Positions 61,530 through 64,000 of a stretch of 64,000 nucleotides of DNA are shown piece after piece. Within the stretch, counting starts at the first letter, position 1. Every line of letters begins with the position of its first letter. This DNA comes from Clostridium cylindrosporum DSM 605 (lineage in GTDB: Bacteria; Bacillota; Clostridia; Clostridiales; Caloramatoraceae): the NCBI RefSeq assembly GCF_001047375.1, contig NZ_LFVU01000027.1:124001-188000 (forward strand). Reading direction: 5' to 3'. The position numbers were made by a program, and so were the translations under genes. The notes under the pieces are model-generated. The model was not told where the DNA came from and did not search any database. It worked only from the letters and a program-made list of their open reading frames with translations.

Positions 61530-62833
61530 TTGCAGTAGTCGGAAGACCTAATGTTGGAAAATCTACACTTTTTAATAAATTAGCAGGAGATAGAATATCA
61601 ATAGTAGAAGATACTCCAGGAGTAACAAGAGATAGAATTTATGCAGAGGTTGAATGGTTAACACATAAATTTACACTTATAGATACTGGTGGGATAGAGC
61701 CTGATAGTGAAGATATAATTGTGAAGCAGATGAGAAGACAGGCGGAAATTGCAATCGAAACTGCTGACGTAATTGTATTTATAGTTGATGGAAGAGAAGG
61801 AATTGTTGCAGCAGATTATGAAGTTGCAACTATGCTTAGAAAATGTAAAAAGCCAGTTGAACTTGTTGTTAATAAACTAGATAACATTTCACTAGAAGAA
61901 AATAAATATGAATTCTATAATTTAGGAATTGGTGACCCTATAGCTATATCAGCATCACAAGGTTTAGGACTTGGAGATATGCTTGATGAAATAGTTGAGA
62001 ACTTTAATACAAGTGATGACTCAGTAGAGAATGAAACAGATATTAAGGTAGCTATAATTGGTAAACCAAATGCAGGAAAGTCTTCACTTTTAAATAACCT
62101 TTCAGGTGAAGAAAGAGCAATAGTTAGTGATGTGCCAGGCACAACTAGAGATGCAATAGATAGTTATGTTCAATTTGGAGAAGAAAAGTTTTTATTTATA
62201 GATACTGCTGGAATAAGAAGGAAAAGTAAAGTAAGTGAAGAAGTAGAAAGATATAGTGTGCTTCGTGCCATAACTTCAATTGAAAGAGCAGATGTTTGTG
62301 TTATTATGATAGATGCTACTAAGGGAGTTACAGAACAGGATGAAAAGATTGCAGGACTTGCACATGAAGCAGGAAGGGCCAGCGTAATTGTTGTTAATAA
62401 GTGGGATCTTATAGAGAAAAATGATAAGACAATGAATGAATTTACTGATAAGGTGAGATGTGATCTTGCATTTATGCCATATGCACCTATTGTATTTATA
62501 TCTGCAAAAACAGGACAGAGAGTAAATAAGTTAATAGATGTTATAAAGTTCGTAGCTGAAAAGCATAATATGAGAATAAAAACAGGAGTACTAAATGAGG
62601 TTATAAGTGAAGCTGTTATGATGAAGCAGCCACCAGTTGAAAAGGGTAAACCTCTAAAGATATATTATGTAACACAAGTTTCAACAAAGCCACCTACATT
62701 TGTATTCTTTGTAAATTATACAAATATAGTTCATTTTTCATACCAAAGATACTTAGAAAACCAACTAAGACAACATTTTGGACTTGAAGGTACTCCTATA
62801 AAGATTATTTATAGAGAAAAAAAGGATGATTAG
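61514..62833 (+). CDS. der: Ribosome-associated GTPase Der (EngA)
   Basis: Essential 50S assembly factor with two GTPase domains in tandem: GRPNVGKST (residues 10-18) with DTGGIEPD, and GKPNAGKSS with [14 protein letters not shown] and NKLD supply the base motifs. The end is a KH-like domain ([16 protein letters not shown]). 439 residues. Overlaps the DUF512 gene by 16 bases; GAGGTGAT precedes the ATG. Confidence 0.97.
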   Translation: MSKPIVAVVGRPNVGKSTLFNKLAGDRISIVEDTPGVTRDRIYAEVEWLTHKFTLIDTGGIEPDSEDIIVKQMRRQAEIAIETADVIVFIVDGREGIVAADYEVATMLRKCKKPVELVVNKLDNISLEENKYEFYNLGIGDPIAISASQGLGLGDMLDEIVENFNTSDDSVENETDIKVAIIGKPNAGKSSLLNNLSGEERAIVSDVPGTTRDAIDSYVQFGEEKFLFIDTAGIRRKSKVSEEVERYSVLRAITSIERADVCVIMIDATKGVTEQDEKIAGLAHEAGRASVIVVNKWDLIEKNDKTMNEFTDKVRCDLAFMPYAPIVFISAKTGQRVNKLIDVIKFVAEKHNMRIKTGVLNEVISEAVMMKQPPVEKGKPLKIYYVTQVSTKPPTFVFFVNYTNIVHFSYQRYLENQLRQHFGLEGTPIKIIYREKKDD

Positions 62834-62843
62834 GGGGAAAAAA

Positions 62844-63845
62844 ATGAAGGTTTCTATTATAGGTTCAGGGAGTTTTGGGACTGCTATATCAATTTTACTT
62901 GGAAATAAAGGGTATAATGTATATACATATGATAGAAATTCAGAGCTAATTAATTTCATGAGGGAAAAAAGAGAAAATGAAAGATATCTGAAAGGGGTAA
63001 AACTACCGGATAATGTTACACCTGTTTCAACACTTGAGGAGGCTGTAAAGGATACAGATGTTTTTGTTTTAGCTGTTCCATCACATGGTATTAGGGAAAT
63101 ATGTTTAAAAATAAAAGCGATAAGTGATACAGATAAGGTTATTGTAAACCTTTCTAAGGGAATAGAAAATGGAACACTTTTAACAATGTCACAGGTTATT
63201 GAGGAAATTTTACCTAAATCAAAGGTAGTAGTTTTGTCAGGACCTAGTCATGCAGAGGAAGTGTCTAGAGGTATTCCAACAACTGTAGTTGTTTCATCAA
63301 AGCATAAACAAGAAGCAGAAAATGTTCAGGATATGTTTATGACTTCAAACTTTAGAGTTTATACAAATGATGATTTAATAGGGGTTGAACTTGGAGGAAC
63401 TGTAAAAAACGTAATAGCACTTGCTGCAGGAATTGCAGATGGTATTGGCTATGGAGATAATACTAAGGCAGCGCTTATGACACGTGGTATTGTTGAGATA
63501 GGAAGATTAGGTGTTGCGCTTGGTGCTAAAGGATTAACCTTTGCTGGTCTTTCAGGTATTGGAGATTTAATAGTTACCTGTACAAGTATGCATTCAAGAA
63601 ATAGAAGAGCAGGTATATTAATAGGCCAAGGAAAAACTATGGAGGAAGCTCTACGTGAGGTTAACATGGTTGTAGAAGGGATAAGTGCTACAGAGTCTAC
63701 ATATCATTTATCTAGGAAGGTAAATGTTGATATGCCTATAGTAGAAGCCCTATATAGTGTGTTATTTGAAGGTAAAAATGCAAAGGATGCTGTATCAGAG
63801 CTTATGATTAGAGATAAGGCCCATGAGATAGATAGCTTATTATAA
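62844..63845 (+). CDS. gpsA: NAD(P)-dependent glycerol-3-phosphate dehydrogenase
   Basis: Makes sn-glycerol 3-phosphate for phospholipids. Nucleotide motif IIGSGSFGTAIS, LSGPSHAEEVSRG, and the catalytic Lys in ELGGTVKNVIALAAG. ATG at 62844 follows AGGGGG; the frame from 62826 overlaps der. 333 residues, normal. In many Firmicutes plsY lies between der and gpsA; it is absent here. Confidence 0.97.
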   Translation: MKVSIIGSGSFGTAISILLGNKGYNVYTYDRNSELINFMREKRENERYLKGVKLPDNVTPVSTLEEAVKDTDVFVLAVPSHGIREICLKIKAISDTDKVIVNLSKGIENGTLLTMSQVIEEILPKSKVVVLSGPSHAEEVSRGIPTTVVVSSKHKQEAENVQDMFMTSNFRVYTNDDLIGVELGGTVKNVIALAAGIADGIGYGDNTKAALMTRGIVEIGRLGVALGAKGLTFAGLSGIGDLIVTCTSMHSRNRRAGILIGQGKTMEEALREVNMVVEGISATESTYHLSRKVNVDMPIVEALYSVLFEGKNAKDAVSELMIRDKAHEIDSLL

Positions 63846-63876
63846 AAAAAGATGCAAGTCACTTGCATCTTTTTTG
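63845..63876 (+). terminator. Rho-independent terminator after gpsA
   Basis: AAAAAAGATGCAAG/CTTGCATCTTTTTT stem with a short loop and T run, directly after the stop. Confidence 0.92.
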
Positions 63877-63937
63877 TTCTAAACAGGACTAATTTACAAT
63901 ATATATTAACAGAAAACCAAATAAGGGAGGTAGGGCT

Positions 63938-64000
63938 GTGGATAACTTTGATATATATAAAGATATATCCGAAAGAACCCAAGGAGACATATATATTGGT
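63938..64000 (+). CDS. spoIVA: Stage IV sporulation protein A, 5' fragment
   Basis: Only the first 21 codons are in the window: VDNFDIYKDISERTQGDIYIG in full, which matches the conserved start of SpoIVA just before its Walker A motif. SpoIVA is an ATPase that polymerises on the forespore as the base of the coat. GTG start at 63938 after GGGAGGT. The gene order gpsA-spoIVA is usual in spore formers. A SigE promoter is expected in 63877-63920 but I could not point to a convincing one. Confidence 0.85.
   Translation, partial: MDNFDIYKDISERTQGDIYIG

Noticed and set aside
63877-63937. SigE promoter for spoIVA
   Set aside because: Expected from biology, but no pair of elements with correct spacing stood out, so it is not listed.
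1-64000. Mobile elements, CRISPR arrays, toxin-antitoxin or phage defence clusters
   Set aside because: No transposase, integrase, repeat-spacer pattern or defence signature was found on either strand; codon use is even across the window.
1-64000. tRNA or rRNA genes
   Set aside because: No T-loop (GGTTCGAATCC-like) or rRNA-like GC-rich stretches were noticed in any intergenic region.

Overview
This window is low-GC, gene-dense DNA from an endospore-forming Firmicute, most likely a Clostridium sensu stricto. The evidence is strongly AT-rich codon use, Shine-Dalgarno sites of the AGGAGG/GGGGG type, many TTG and GTG starts, anaerobic ribonucleotide reductase (nrdD/nrdG), an IspH-S1 fusion, a CBS-DRTGG pyrophosphatase, and sporulation genes (spoIIGA, sigE, sigG, spoVD, a GerW-family gene, a YlmC/YmxH gene, the start of spoIVA). 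I see no rRNA, tRNA, CRISPR array, transposase, integrase or prophage gene. It reads as conserved chromosome backbone. No convincing wholly new multi-gene system is present; the best leads are listed in the findings.

Layout. 1-5.3 kb: two DacF-type D,D-carboxypeptidases flank an S2P-type protease, scpA-scpB (chromosome condensation) and a ytfI-gerW-like pair. 5.3-9.5 kb: the least understood stretch, with a two-gene flavoprotein module (a PyrK-like FAD/NAD/Fe-S protein plus a GidA-like FAD oxidoreductase), a DUF4176 protein, a SPOCS-like protein and a MazG-like protein. 9.5-13.7 kb: xpt on the minus strand behind a variant purine riboswitch and terminator switch, an RluB-type pseudouridine synthase, an unknown minus-strand protein with an RNase HII-like start and a zinc-ribbon end, surE and a MurR/RpiR regulator. 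13.8-18.2 kb: an HI0933-type flavoprotein, cmk, plsC and ispH-S1. 18.2-32.2 kb: mostly single genes in both orientations: CBS-PPase, Ca2+-type P-ATPase, a small unknown protein, deoC, an NCS2 purine permease, a Lon-like protease, ychF and the yfmF/yfmH M16 pair.

32.3-47.6 kb is the division and cell wall (dcw) cluster: mraZ, rsmH, ftsL, spoVD, murE, murF, mraY, ftsW/spoVE, murG, divIB/ftsQ, DUF881, sbp, DUF881, ftsA, ftsZ. It starts with a textbook MraZ operator (GTGG repeated every 10 bp). murD, murC and murB are not in it. After pepF come spoIIGA-sigE-sigG and ylmC, the sporulation control block. Three promoters here fit the expected developmental factors: a long-spacer SigA/Spo0A-type promoter before spoIIGA, a SigF/SigG promoter before sigG and a SigE-like promoter before ylmC.

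52.8-60.1 kb: nrdR-nrdD behind two NrdR boxes, nrdG with its own promoter, pgeF, and a PhoP/PhoR-type two-component pair followed by a lone pstB whose terminator overlaps its stop codon. 60.2-64 kb: a DUF512 radical-SAM-like protein, der, gpsA and the first 21 codons of spoIVA, a gene order linking ribosome assembly, lipid synthesis and spore coat assembly.

Functions are assigned from motifs and family knowledge by reading only; no database search was run. Where a start codon was moved from the longest open frame, the reason is given.
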